Below, piece after piece: positions 1 through 12,299 of a DNA stretch of 64,000 nt (its first letter is position 1; every line of letters begins with the position of its first letter). This DNA is from Lingula anatina (taxonomy: Eukaryota; Brachiopoda; Lingulata; Lingulida; Lingulidae). The stretch covers positions 434,001 to 498,000 of the forward strand of contig NW_019774947.1 in the NCBI RefSeq assembly GCF_001039355.2, given 5' to 3'. The position numbers and the translations under genes were made by a program. The notes below the pieces were generated by a model. The model saw only the letters and a list, made by a program, of their open reading frames with translations. It was not told where the DNA came from and did not search any database.

Positions 1-1073
1 ACGAACCTGGTCGCGGAAGACACTTATCGCAGATGAAGGCTACCTGCACGTGCGCCATAGACACTGATCGGCTGTCGTCTCGGTTTCAGTGCACGGAAAG
101 GAGCAACGGTAACACTAAGCTTCCATAGTAAAGGTTATCTGGCCGTGGCAGACGTTAATTGTCGGCCGTCTCTCCCTCCGTCCACTCCCATTCTGAGCGC
201 CAGGATCGTTTTTGAAAAACGACACTAGTTTCTGGCTGCCAGAATCGCTTTTGAAAAACGACACTACTGATAACGCTGCTGTTTTGCGGCCCTAGACAAC
301 AGTACCGCTCTATCTATGGGCTATACACAGTGATCGGGTGAAAGTACGTGAAAACCTTTGGTCGCAATTACCGACACTCACATATCATACATTATGGTAA
401 CTCTAAATAGATCAACGGGAGAAGATAACAGAAGGCCTAGCGACGAACAGACAACTTCCGGTCAAAATTGACAGAATTCCATGAAATTCGAACTTTCAGA
501 AGTTCTGAGCACCTCCATTTCATGAATTTCGGCCAGAACGATCTTTTCCCAAATTTAATTATTTTCTACTGTTCGAAATTCATGGCACATTACCGTAGCT
601 TCTTATCCATTTTAAACCTCATTTTCTATTTCAACAACAGCTATTTTCAGAAAAGAATCTATTTGCCCTTACTTTCCCATCTCTGTGGCACGTTTAATTA
701 CAAAAATAACATTCCATGTGCACCCCACCAGTATAAATCATGCTTCTGTAGTCAATTTCTCTTGTCGCTGTGGTCTACAAAATTATCCATAAAATCTGCA
801 TACTTTCTCATACACATAATTCTGCAGTACATTAAAATAATATACTCCTGTTGGAGGTTATGACTAACTGAGATCGGTGGCAAGATGTGTCCATCAAATC
901 ATGTTCAGTATGTTATCAGGAAGATATTGACTCACCTGAAGTCATCAGCATGGCAATATAATACCTGTCCTGGTGTTTATACATTATAAATATATAGGCT
1001 GAGGTCAAAGTACAAAAAAATTATAATATAGTAGATTAACCAGCTTCTGCTGATACCAGTATGTGATAGAGTG
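1..1073. other. Non-coding region with a 39-bp tandem duplication
   Basis: No gene is recognised. The first 450 bases are richer in G, C and CpG than most of the window. They contain two diverged tandem units of about 39 bp, at 191-228 and 229-267. Each carries the same core, an interrupted palindrome of the form CGTTTTTGAAAAACG (CGCTTTTGAAAAACG in unit 2), followed by ACACTA. The open frames here are short, unremarkable in composition and not flanked by good splice sites. The segment could be a promoter or 5' exon region of a gene lying outside the window, but nothing decides this. Confidence 0.4.
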
Positions 1074-1328
1074 CAGTGGCAGATTTAGGGGAGGTGTCAG
1101 GGGGGTCCTGAACCCCCTTCAATTTCTGAAAAAAATCACACCAAAGGCCCCCCTCTTCAAATTAGAATTTTGACTAGTTGAATCATAGTTCTAAACTGTA
1201 CCAAATGGCACCAATGTGCCTCTAAAAAAACATTTTTTTTGGCCCTTCAGCAGCCCCCGAGGCCCACACCAAAAGGGGGGGGGGGGTTTGGCCTCGCAAT
1301 TGCAGACTCCCCACTGGATCTGCCCCTG
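1074..1328. mobile_element. MITE with CAGTGGCAGAT-type terminal inverted repeats
   Basis: The left end reads CAGTGGCAGATTTAGGGG. The right end, reverse-complemented, reads CAGGGGCAGATCCAGTGGGG, so the ends form an imperfect terminal inverted repeat around a 255-bp body. The interior has C-rich and G-rich blocks (poly-G at about 1275-1286) and no coding capacity. I see no clear target-site duplication. The second contig (from 3894) begins inside the right arm of this same element, which suggests the repeat caused the assembly break. Confidence 0.65.
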
Positions 1329-3892
1329 TACATCAGTGGTGGTAAGAAATGCCTTCCAATACCTATATACATTCACACACTATAAAAATGCATATGCATA
1401 CTTATATACATAATACACATGTAAACAAAACACTACATAATTGAACACACATACACAAGCACTACAATGTACACAAAAAAAAAAAAAAAAAATACTCGCC
1501 AACAAATACTTGCAAGACAAGTTGTGCTCAAAAACACAAATTAAAAGTTTTGTTTTAATCTGGGACTTAAACGCTTCACTTCAAATATTTGGATATTTAT
1601 AGTAATAATTTGGCTTAATTAGTCTCTTAGGTGATCCTGTGTTTACTACTGTCTTAAAAATCTTCTTTATGTTAAATTCCAATTTATAAATAGACCAAAA
1701 AAAAAAAAAAATACCCAGGAATGTGCATGTGACTTAAAGTCATAATTATTCTATGTCTGATAACTGAATTTATATTCCTGACTGGAAAATAAAATAAAGG
1801 AGATATGTGGTATCAGGCATGTATATACAGAGTAACACTCTTAAACATATTCCTGTCTGTGCCTGGTGCTTAGTAAGATAAAAGATTTCCATCATTCAAA
1901 ATATCATTTGTAAATAGTTACTGACAGATTCAGGCATGTACATAGTGACAGTCCTAAAATGTACAAGAGTCTGTACCTGGCGCTAGTTACAAAAAATATT
2001 TCCATCATTCAAAATGCCATTTATAAATAGTTACTGACAGATTCATTTCTATTCCCCATTGTAAGTACTGGTACAAAAAGTGTAGTGTAGAGGGAAGACT
2101 TCCTGGTTGCTTCACCTTATCCCTTGAGGGGAAGAGAAGATATGATAGAGTTTAGATTTGAGAGACTAATTTACACAAAAAAAGAAAGTTTTTACATCAT
2201 AATAAGTACTAGTAGGTAAACCAAGAATAGAACTGTATAATGACTATATGCAAAACAGAATATAAGTTGAAAAGCATTGGAATTTATATCTTTCATGAGC
2301 TCCCCCTCCTCTCCCCAAAATTCATGACAAGACCACTTCCAATTCATGTTTATCAAGGGGACTTCCCTTGGTAAAGTTTAAAGTACTTTTTGAAGAATTA
2401 TACTCTTTTAACATGCCTGTCCCTCTTTACCAAATCTGCATCCATTTTTTTCACAATATAAAATTTAATACATTAATATAATAATAATATCTGTGAAGTG
2501 TTAAGGCTTTAACATATAGTGAAGATAGAGAGCATCAGTCAATATACATGTACATGCATGTAGTAGAAGTAAGGTCTGATTAAACTACTAGTAATATACT
2601 ATAGACAACTGACAGTTAATGGTTTCTGTGCTTATACTAAAGATATACTATTGGGGGTGGGCAGGGGGGTGAATCCAAGCCAAGAACTAGTGTTTCTGAA
2701 AATATGCATTTCCTTATTTGTACAGATCATGTTGCCAGTAACATGTACTTATAACATATATAATCTCGTTACTGTTTCCCTAAAAAAATTGATCAAACAT
2801 TAATCAATCACAACATTAGGGATATGCCAAGCACTATACCTTTGTACAATTCTTTGATTGTCATATAATCCTCCTCTTCTGCCATTTCCACACACTCCTC
2901 TACTTAACAAGATAGAACTGAACCACGGCACAATGCCATTGAAATGAAGTAGTGAGAAAAATAATCCACAAACAATCCCATGATCCAGAAAAATTCATGA
3001 GTAAGCCAAGACCCAATTGTCTGTAGAAATCTATCCTACACCAACTTGAGTGTGTAGGCTTTCCACAGCTCTTAACATAAGTCACTATACTTATGTACAA
3101 ACCGTTTTAACACAGACGTCTCTGCTGTACAATGTACTACTGAATAGTAGTTACATGTTGAATCACATCACTGTAAAATGGCATCTGTGTCACATACTCT
3201 GATATCTCAACTAGGAAGTTCTATGCACTGATTGATCTACACAATCCCCTGATAATTTCCACATGCAGTAAGATTATCAAAGAAACACATGTCCTCCACA
3301 TATTCCTATGTACGCATGTTTCAATGGTCAAACTTCAGCTCCCTCCATGTCATAATAATAATAATAATAATATGAACACACTTCAGGATGGAACTCGTTA
3401 CTGTCAACAATGATAGCTGCTTAACTACTGAGGGAAAACTTCCAAACTTCCTGGTTCGCGTTTTAACAAATTGGATCTAATACGATATTATCACAACAGA
3501 GGATTGTGCTGTCTTTTTTATTAGCTATCAGATCAATAATCCCACATAGCTGTTTATCCAATGCTTCAATATGACATTCCTCATTTACAACTAGATATTT
3601 CAAACAAATTTTCATCCAAATCAAATATGTCTTAAAAGATGCCAGACAACAAAATTATTAAACTTATTAAAAATTTTCATGAAGTCAAAATAAAAACGTG
3701 CTCTCAACAGATATTTCAGTATTCATAACTAATTTTTTACTGGGGTTGGAGATGTCACTGTTATTGATAATTCCACTTGTAGTATTATGTAACAACTTTT
3801 TTGCCCTTACAAAAGCTTGTCAAAAGCCTGCCAAGTACAAATGTAAAAATTTTGACAAAATTTTTGACACTAAACTTCCTTGTCAACTTATA
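1307..3892. repeat. Large direct repeat 1, copy A (probable allele of 3895-6448)
   Basis: The sequence from CTCCCCACTGGATCTGCCCC onward is repeated almost base for base from 3895, with scattered substitutions and short indels. Examples are poly-A length changes, a missing ATACT-like segment, and AAT microsatellite length at 3353-3371 versus 5910-5924. Copy A ends at a single N (3893), exactly where copy B starts. This arrangement is typical of overlapping contigs of different haplotypes that were not merged. It is therefore probably an assembly duplication and not a genomic one. Confidence 0.85.
2840..2899 (-). other. Candidate coding exon, minus strand (copy A)
   Basis: On the minus strand a TAG acceptor (2902-2900) precedes a 60-nt open segment that ends at a GTATAG donor. 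One frame, entered with two bases and left with one, gives 19 codons rich in acidic residues, ECVEMAEEEDYMTIKELYK. It could be a downstream exon of the unnamed minus-strand gene that starts near 9721. However, its entry phase does not match the exit phase of the exon at 8744, so at least one more exon would be needed. The protein family is not recognised, and the polypyrimidine tract is only fair. Confidence 0.28.
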
Positions 3893-3893
3893 N
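3893..3893. other. Single-N assembly joint
   Basis: A lone N separates the end of repeat copy A from the start of copy B. The base before it belongs to the right end of the duplicated block and the base after it to the left end, so it marks a contig junction and not one ambiguous base. Confidence 0.85.
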
Positions 3894-3894
3894 C

Positions 3895-6448
3895 CTCCCC
3901 ACTGGATCTGCCCCTGTACATCAGTGGTGGTAAGAAATGCCTTCCAATACCTATATACATTCACACACTATAAAAATGCATATGCATACTTATATACATA
4001 ATACACATGTAAACAAAACACTACATAATTGAACACACATACACAAGCACTACAATGTACACAAAAAAAAAAAAAAAATACTCGCCAACAAATACTTGCA
4101 AGACAAGTTGTGCTCAAAAACACAAATTAAAAGTTTTGTTTTAATCTGGGACTTAAACACTTCACTTCAAATATTTGGATATTTATAGTAATAATTTGGC
4201 TTAATTAGTCTCTTAGGTGATCCTGTGTTTACTACTGTCTTAAAAATCTTCTTTATGGTAAATTCCAATTTATAAATAGACCAAAAAAAAAAAAAAAATA
4301 CCCAGGAATGTGCATGTGACTTAAAGTCATAATTATTCTATGTCTGATAACTGAATTTATATTCCTGACTGGAAAATAAGATAAAGGAGATATGTGGTAT
4401 CAGGCATGTATACAGAGTAACACTCTTAAACATATTCCTGTCTGTACCTGGTGCTTAGTAAGATAAAAGATTTCCATCATTCAAAATATCATTTGTAAAT
4501 AGTTACTGACAGATTCAGGCATGTACATAGTGACAGTCCTAAAATGTACAAGAGTCTGTACCTGGCGCTAGTTACAAAAAATATTTCCATCATTCAAAAT
4601 GCCATTTATAAATAGTTACTGACAGATTCATTTCTATTCCCCATTGTAAGTACTGGTACAAAAAGTGTAGTGTAGAGGGAAGACTTCCTGGTTGCTTCAC
4701 CTTATCCCTTGAGGGGAAGAGAAGATATGATAGAGTTTAGATTTGAGAGACTAATTTACACAAAAAAAAAGGTTTTACATCATAATAAGTAGGTAAACCA
4801 AGAATAGAACTGTATAATGACTATATGCAAAACAGAATATAAGTTGAAAAGCATTGGAATTTATATCTTTCATGAGCTCCCCCTCCTCTCCCCAAAATTC
4901 ATGACAAGACCACTTCCAATTCATGTTTATCAAGGGGACTTCCCTTGGTAAAGTTTAAAGTACTTTTTGAAGAATTATACTCTTTTAACATGCCTGTCCC
5001 TCTTTACCAAATCTGCATCCATTTTTTTCACAATATAAAATTTAATACATTAATATAATAATAATATGTGTGAACATACAGTGAAGAGAGCATCAGTCAA
5101 TATACATGTACATGCATGTAGTAGAAGTAAGGTCTGATTAAACTACTAGTAATATACTATAGACAACTGACAGTTAATGGTTTCTGTGCTTATACTAAAG
5201 ATATACTATTGGGGGTGGGCAGGGGGGTGAATCCAAGCCAAGAACTAGTGTTTCTGAAAATATGCATTTCCTTATTTGTACAGATCATGTTGCCAGTAAC
5301 ATCTACTTATAACATATATAATCTCGTTACTGTTTCCCTAAAAAAATTGATCAAATATTAATCAATCACAACATTAGGGATATGCCAAGCACTATACCTT
5401 TGTACAATTCTTTGATTGTCATATAATCCTCCTCTTCTGCCATTTCCACACACTCCTCTACTTAACAAGATAGAACTGAACCACGGCACAATGCCATTGA
5501 AATGAAGTAGTGAGAAAAATAATCCACAAACAATCCCATGATCCAGAAAAATTCATGAGTAAGCCAAGACCCAATTGTCTGTAGAAATCTATCCTACACC
5601 AACTTGAGTGTGTAGGCTTTCCACAGCTCTTAACATAAGTCACTATACTTATGTACAAACCGTTTTAACACAGACGTCTCTGCTGTACAATGTACTACTG
5701 AATAGTAGTTACATGTTGAATCACATCACTGTAAAATGGCATCTGTGTCACATACTCTGATATCTCAACTAGGAAGTTCTATGCACTGATTGATCTACAC
5801 AATCCCCTGATAATTTCCACATGCAGTAAGATTATCAAAGAAACACATGTCCTCCACATATTCCTATGTACGCATGTTTCAATGGTCAAACTTCAGCTCC
5901 CTCCATGTCATAATAATAATAATATGAACACACTTCAGGATGGAACTCGTTACTGTCAACAATGATAGCTGCTTAACTACATGTACTGAGGGAAAACTTC
6001 CAAACTTCCTGGTTCGCGTTTTAACAAATTGGATCTAATACGATATTATCACAACAGAGGATTGTGCTGTCTTTTTTATTAGCTATCAGATCAATAATCC
6101 CGCATAGCTGTTTATCCAATGCTTCAATATGACATTCCTCATTTATAACTAAATATTTCAAACAAATTTTCATCCAAATCAAATATGTCTTAAAAGATGC
6201 CAGACAACAAAATTATTAAATTTATTAAAAATTTTCATGAAGTCAAAATAAAAACGTGCTCTCAACAGATATTTCAGTATTCATAATTAATTTTTTACTG
6301 GGGTTGGAGATGTCACTGTTATTGATAATTCCACTTGTAGTATTATGTAGCAACTTATTTTGGCCTTACAAAAGCTTGTCAAAAGCCTGCCAAGTACAAA
6401 TGTAAAAATTTTGACAAAATTTTTGATACTTAACTTCCTTGTCAACTT
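3895..6448. repeat. Large direct repeat 1, copy B
   Basis: Second near-identical copy of 1307-3892. It runs on past the shared right end (GTCAACTT at 6441-6448) into unique sequence, while copy A stops at the N. The pair should be counted once when annotating genes; the candidate exon at 5398-5457 is the same as the one at 2840-2899. Confidence 0.85.
5398..5457 (-). other. Candidate coding exon, minus strand (copy B)
   Basis: Identical in layout to the 60-nt candidate exon at 2840-2899, with the same TAG acceptor, same acidic peptide and same GTATAG donor. It exists because the block is duplicated in the assembly. Its sequence is unchanged between the two copies while flanking bases vary, which is weakly consistent with coding constraint but rests on a very short stretch. 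Confidence 0.28.
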
Positions 6449-7101
6449 TTAAGAGCTCTTATGTGACTTCCATATTCACCATTTCCTGATAAACTTACTC
6501 AACAAATGGCAAATTTATGCCATATTTTTTTTTTACACAGTGTTAAGTGCAATAAGAGACAACAGCGCCAGGTACACATTAGAACCCGACTGATATAAGT
6601 AGCTTTTCACTGATAAATCTAAATGTATCGATTTAAGTTCATAGAGATTGTATTTTGGATAATTAGTTTTATGTTCCTAAGGTACCAATTGGGAAAGACA
6701 AGTAGCTTTGCAAGATATTTAGACATATATAGAAATATGACTCATATCATACATTGTCAATCACAATTACAGTACAACTTCAACAAGGCAGGCATGTATA
6801 TAATAAATCATAAAACACCTCTTAACTAACAAAAAAAGGGCTGGGAACAATAATGCAGCTTTCATTTTTATATCAACAAAAATAAGATGACTACAGTAAA
6901 ATATGTAATTGACAGATTATGCAGAAGTAATAAGCATAATGGCGTATACAATTTTTTGCAGTTTCAATCATATACTCAAGGTTTATATGTGTGTATTTAA
7001 TTCAAAAATTTACTTAACTAAATTTCATTTTCTTTTGTTACTTGTCCAAAACAAGAACTATTTTGCAGAATGCCTAGAAATATATTTTAAAAAGCCACGT
7101 T

Positions 7102-7140
<39 letters not shown>

Positions 7141-7784
7141 AAATGTGTGGATATGTGTGTTTGAACAGCAAAGAGCACTTTTAAAACTTTTTTATTTCTA
7201 AATTTCATAACAGGTAAATAAACAGATTTATCCTAAGCACTTTAACAACCACTTTATTGGAGTGGACACTTATCCGTAAACCCAGTTATGATGGTGGAGA
7301 AACAATAGAATTATACACCCTGAAGTGTGTCAAGTACCTCTCTGTAAATTTTTTTATCAGTTGCTGGTTTGATGCCCTAGTAAATTGTTTTTGTACCACA
7401 AATTTGAATTCTAGATAACACCTCCATCTTTTTAGGTTAAAGTGATTCAACTCATTCGCCTGCAGATACGTTTCAAATGCAAGAAAACCGTTTTTTTTTT
7501 TCCTTCTTCAAACTATTTGAAATGAGAAAATAGCCACATATATCTACCCCAGATGAAAAAAAACGAATATTCAAGATACTGCAGTGTACAGGTAATCTAG
7601 GCTAGATGTTGAACCCCAAACCAGTAGACACCTGTATATTTATTTCAGTAGGTATCTGATAAGAGTTAAAGTTGACACTGTGAAGGGGGTCTACCAGTAT
7701 CCAAAGACTAATCTCTATAAGAGTTTTTTTTCTCAGACATTTCTTTAAAATAAATACTTTTTGTAAACCATTTGCAGGCTATTT

Positions 7785-7835
<51 letters not shown>

Positions 7836-7907
7836 TCCTCATCTTCAACCAACATCTTTAATAAAATATCATAGGCTAATGCTTATTGAGTACATGTTTT
7901 ACACCCC
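6449..7907. other. Non-coding stretch with microsatellites
   Basis: No gene is recognised. The stretch contains a (TG)n tract at about 7104-7138 and a long (TTTA)n tract at about 7786-7836. Open frames that run through these tracts are artefacts of simple repeats. If the unnamed minus-strand gene is real, this would be intron sequence. Confidence 0.5.
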
Positions 7908-8131
7908 TTTTCCATAGATTTTTAGATCGATCTATCCCTGTGGGAAGTCTCACTAGATTACTGTCAGCTTGGCCGGCTTAAGCGTCTGTCCCGCCTACTA
8001 AAAGCTGTAAGGGGGTAATTAACTATGGTGCCCGCTCGGCTGACTGCAATTTAGAGTGAAGCCCCAGGGAGTTAGGTGGATCTAAAACTTAATCTTTAGA
8101 TCAATCTAAATCTCTGGGAAAGCACCCATAG
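7908..8131. mobile_element. MITE, TAGATCGATCT family, copy 1
   Basis: The left end carries CTTTTCCATAGATTTTTAG followed by ATCGATCT. The reverse complement of the right end carries CTTTCCCAGAGATTTAGATT, giving an imperfect terminal inverted repeat of about 25 bp. The interior shares blocks such as GTCTCACTAGATTACTGTCA and CCCAGGGAGTTAGGT with the copy at 40474-40687, and looser similarity with copies near 35.7, 44.4, 50.7 and 54.5 kb. There is no coding capacity. Confidence 0.7.
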
Positions 8132-8743
8132 TCATACTATCATATGATACTCCATATAGTGGAAACATATAACTGGACATTTCTTAAAACCAAAAATTAG
8201 ATGAAAAATTAAAAACGAATTATAAGAAATTTGTCCAGGAGACATTTTGGTGATTCAGCATAGGGGATGGACCATGCTTCTCTTACGTAAAAAAACAAGC
8301 TAGTTGTTCTCTTTGCCTCAAGTTTAATTGCATGGTAAATTCCACAAACCTTTGTATAGTCACTCCTTTACTGAACTTCAAAAATATGTGTCACTATTCC
8401 TTTAATCTGATAAGGAAACTAAACAACACAAGCATTCAGTATTTACACATATAGTACGATATTAGACCCACGTTTGTGTATGTGTTTGGGGGGGGGAGGG
8501 GGAGGTGTCTCTAGGGTTTGAATGAACCTCCTTGTGGATAGATATCCACTTTGAATTATTCTATAACTAATTAAGTAAGGGGTTGAATATTATTAGTTTA
8601 AGTTCCTTTTTTCTCGAAAAAGAACCCCGCTTTTAAAACTGGTGGCAGCAGCTCTGCATCAAATATTTCTATAATGCCATTTCTTATGGTTGACAGGTGG
8701 ATTTATTTTTCCTCCTCTATAGATTATATGGAGCTATATATAC

Positions 8744-9755
8744 CTGTACAAAACAACAAAATCATAATCAGCATGTGAGCAGCAGGATTTTTCTTCCATT
8801 GGTTCATCATCACCACTTTTATTAAGCTCTGAAAATCATAAATCTTATAGAAATTTCCAATCCCCTCCCCCTCAAAAAGATAAGAGAGAGAGAGAGAAAG
8901 AAAGAGAGAAAGCGATAGTAGAGGAAATCCCAACAAGCTGACTAATCTTTTGCAGTGTGCCGAAGTGAGGCAGAGGTCAGTCAGTGATGAATGAGGTCAT
9001 CTTGTGGTCAGTTTGTGGTCACTGGACCTTGTGAACGTAAGTCTAGCTGACTCAATGGGGTCTCCAAGGGCCTCCAGTTACACACGATAATAGACCAATA
9101 TTCAAAAGAATGGCTCATATAATTCTTTTCTTCAGTGGTGGGGATTTCCAGTCTGTTTTTTTTTTCCACTGTAAGAAAATTTTAAAGGTCTAGCTCAATC
9201 AAAATGCACAAGTATTTTACCTTTAATTTTATTCTAAAATCCCAGTTCTACAAACAGTGGCTAGCTAGTTCAAAGCAATGTATATTTGTCATGTATGAAA
9301 TAATAATATATCCCTAATGACTAAAGATAATTAGATTTGGAGAGAAAATCCTATTTAGAAAACGATTAAATATCATTTTACCATGATATATAAACATAAT
9401 CCGCAAAGTTATTCCAGTTGATCTACATGTAGTAAATACAACAATCAAATTGTCCTCTACATCATAATTAAAATGGGACTCATATCAGCCAGCCTGTCTA
9501 CCAAAACTGTATTACCACACTGTCACACCTAACACACTGTCACATCTAACACAATGTCACACCTAACACACTGTCACATCTACCACAGTTAACTTACCTA
9601 TCACCACAGGTTTAGGCACATCATAGTTTTGAAACACTGTATCCGGATCAGGTGTATGCCCTGTTGTCCATGCTCGTGGCCGGCGACCCAAAATCCTCTC
9701 TGCGAACTTTTTAAATGGCATATTTGAAAAAGTTTTCAGCAACCAGTATAAGAAG
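8744..9755 (-). CDS. Unrecognised protein, 5' coding part (two exons)
   Basis: Read on the minus strand, a first coding exon has an acceptor-like TATATTCAG just upstream (exon from 9755). Its ATG is at 9721-9719, with 41 codons and one extra base before a strong GTAAGT donor (exon end 9598). The peptide begins MPFKKFAERILGRRPRAWTT and ends YDVPKPVVI. The next exon, 8828-8744, has a good TTTTCAG acceptor and a GTATAT donor. It joins in phase to give ELNKSGDDEPMEEKSCCSHA and then DYDFVVLY, leaving two bases over. Phase agreement and consensus splice sites support a real gene, but I do not recognise the family: the visible part is basic at the N-terminus and acidic after residue 42. The rest should lie at lower coordinates. 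Adding FLYWLLKTFSN before the ATG would keep the frame open, so the start is likely but not certain. Confidence 0.45.
9517..9584. repeat. 17-bp minisatellite, four units
   Basis: Four tandem 17-bp units of the type ACACTGTCACAYCTAAC run from 9517 to 9584. They end 13 bases from the donor of the first coding exon of the unnamed minus-strand gene, so they sit at the very start of its intron. Confidence 0.85.
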
Positions 9756-11892
9756 CTGAATATAAGCCTGCTTCATAAACAAATGTTAAAATAAGTGTTT
9801 ATCTCCTGATTCATCATCAAGGAGTTCCACTGTTATAGTTTGAGATACTTAAGATGTGATGTGAATGCACATATAATAATTAACATCTACCTCTGCTAGT
9901 TCAAAATAACCACTGTTCTCTGGATTCACTGAGTATATATGGAGGATAGAAACCCAAATCAGTTATCATTCATGATTCTTGATCACTGGCATGGCACATT
10001 TTTTTCTGTGCTGCCTCAATTTCTTCACATAACTTTCCTGTTTTTCAGTGCCACCATTTGTCAAATCATTTAGATGTCACTATCCATTCACATCACTCCA
10101 GACGTACTCCATAATAACCCTCTGTAGGATGGTTTATAAAAGTATACATCATTTTTGTTCAGCCAGGAATAATGAGCTGTTGCTGCATTCTATAGCTCTA
10201 TCAAACTACAGTTTTATCTATGTAACAGACCTGAAGAGCACTTTCCACTGAATCAGGCTGAAAGGTTATGATTTATCACGTGTATATATACACCTACCCA
10301 ACAGGCAAGTTAAGAGAGACTGTCACTTAGTAGTACATCCCCTAAATGCTCAAGTTGAATATCTATATATATCATTTCCTTGTACATGTATTGCTGTCAG
10401 CATTATTACAAAAACTGTCACTTAAAGAGCCCTGTTGAACATGTATAACAACCATTCACCATGTGTCTGCTGACAACTTCACTCCACAAGTTCACTCGTG
10501 TTTCATCAAAACTTGATCTGGCGATAACTACTGGACAGTACAAACAAGGCAGTATACAAACAACCCTGCAGAGTAGCAGCCCCTTCTGTCAATCTCCTCT
10601 GATACAATCCAGTCTGCTTTATCCTAATAACAGGTGTTTTTCTACCTGTTTATCCAGCACCTTGTTCCAGCTGAGGGGACATTAAGTGAGCAGCCCATGG
10701 ATATGATGCCCACTGGTCAGTTCTATCCATAACCAAAAAAATGTCCTCCTACTACTACTACCACTACATAACCATCTGTACAGCTTGTGACTTAGTCATA
10801 AAGACCTTCAACATGCGATATGTTAAAACTCTCTCTTCTGGGTTCTATCTGTATTCAATCTCTGTCCAAAGCTTCCTGTCTTACTGCTAGTTAACAGTCC
10901 AAAGGGCTTATAACACTATCGTATATGCAAGGGAATTCCCTGCCATGAAAGTTTCCAACAGTAACTGACAGCAAAAGAGGAAGTAAGCGTAAGACAAAAA
11001 TACAAATTAGCATAATATAGCCCCTAAGGTACAGGAGTGCTTATCTTCAGACATCACGAAGGGTGGCAATACCTGTATTATTCATTTGAAAGTTCTAAAC
11101 AAACAAGATTGTTGGCTGACAAGGGCATTTAATTTCAATCTTGAAAATATATGACACTGTTATTTGCATGCACAGTAGGCGTAACACCAAACCTCGTCAT
11201 GTCGCATGCATACAATAATATTTGCCTTTGACGGCAGCATTTTAAACCTTTCTTATGGCCATCAACTTTATCTTGACTTACCAATCTATTTTATAATATT
11301 GACAGGACAAATAGTTTCTTTGCTTTGGTAGTCTATCATTTTTTCTAGTTTAGAGAACTAGTTGATAACTCTTTGATAACTTTGATATGGAATGATGATG
11401 ATGTATGGTATAAAATTATTTTACTTTGAAGAATGAGAGTAAATTTATCTTTAAATGCATGGAAAATTTTATAAGTAAATGCCATAATGAATGGTTTAAA
11501 TAAATAAATAAATATGTGAGGCAAAGCAAATAACTGAAAACAAAGTTGAATGCTTTTAAATGAATCTTCAAATCAAATTAAATCTCTTGTGTAACTTAAA
11601 AGTACTGAATTTTTTATAAATCTGCATGCTAGCATGTTGATCGAATATCCCCAGTGCATCTGCAGCAGATTTAAGTCCAATCAATTCTACTGCAAACTAT
11701 TTTTGTCATTACAATAACAGAAAATGGTATTTAATAGCAAGTTATAACTATATCCTCTAAAAACCAGGGTCATCCCTTTTATGCCCCTGAACTGTTACCA
11801 CCCCATCTCAACCCCCTCATCAATGCTTTGATGCATTGTTACCCTAGGTCCAATAGCAAATTTTTATATGAAACATGCATCATCCACATAAA
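9756..11892. other. No recognised gene
   Basis: AT-rich sequence with short open frames only. On the minus strand around 10640-10690 a TCCCCTCAG acceptor precedes about 25 bases and a GTAGAA donor, but an exon that small cannot be supported alone. The region separates the unnamed minus-strand gene from the CCDC103 5' region and may hold its upstream intron. Confidence 0.4.
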
Positions 11893-11985
11893 ACCCACAA
11901 CCATGAAGACATAACCCACAACCATGAAGACATAACCCACAACCATGAAGACATAACCCACAACCATGAAGACATAACCCACATC
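11893..11985. repeat. 21-bp minisatellite, four full units plus a partial
   Basis: Tandem units of ACCCACAACCATGAAGACAT plus A start at 11893, 11914, 11935 and 11956, with a partial unit from 11977. The units are identical or nearly so, which points to recent expansion. Confidence 0.9.
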
Positions 11986-12299
11986 AATATTGCCATTCTG
12001 ATTTTTCTTTGCAACACTGGTTTTTGAATTACCATCAGAAAATCTTAATTGCTACTTTTGGGTCCCCATTTTTGAAAAAAAAATATCATTTTTTATGCGT
12101 CAAGTTTTTCAGTTTGGAGTAACAATAAACTCAGGACAGTGGGGGGGGGGGAGCCTTACATGTACCTGTGAAAACTGAGGCAAGGGCCAGGGTGGGACTT
12201 ACATGTATAGAGGATAGGGGTTGTAAGATATATTCCACTTTTTCAGAAAAAGAAACCCTCCTTAAAACTGCTGGCCACAGGCCTAAGCTGATTCTTTTC

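Noticed and set aside
468-863. 131-codon open frame
   Set aside because: It begins at a TTG, is rich in Phe, Tyr, Ile and Ser as expected of AT-rich chance frames, and has no domain.
1191-1413. Overlapping short frames on both strands with Pro/Gly runs
   Set aside because: They translate the C- and G-rich interior of a MITE.
6909-7184. 91-codon frame with a Cys-Val repeat
   Set aside because: The repeat is the (TG)n microsatellite translated; the flanks have no coding features.
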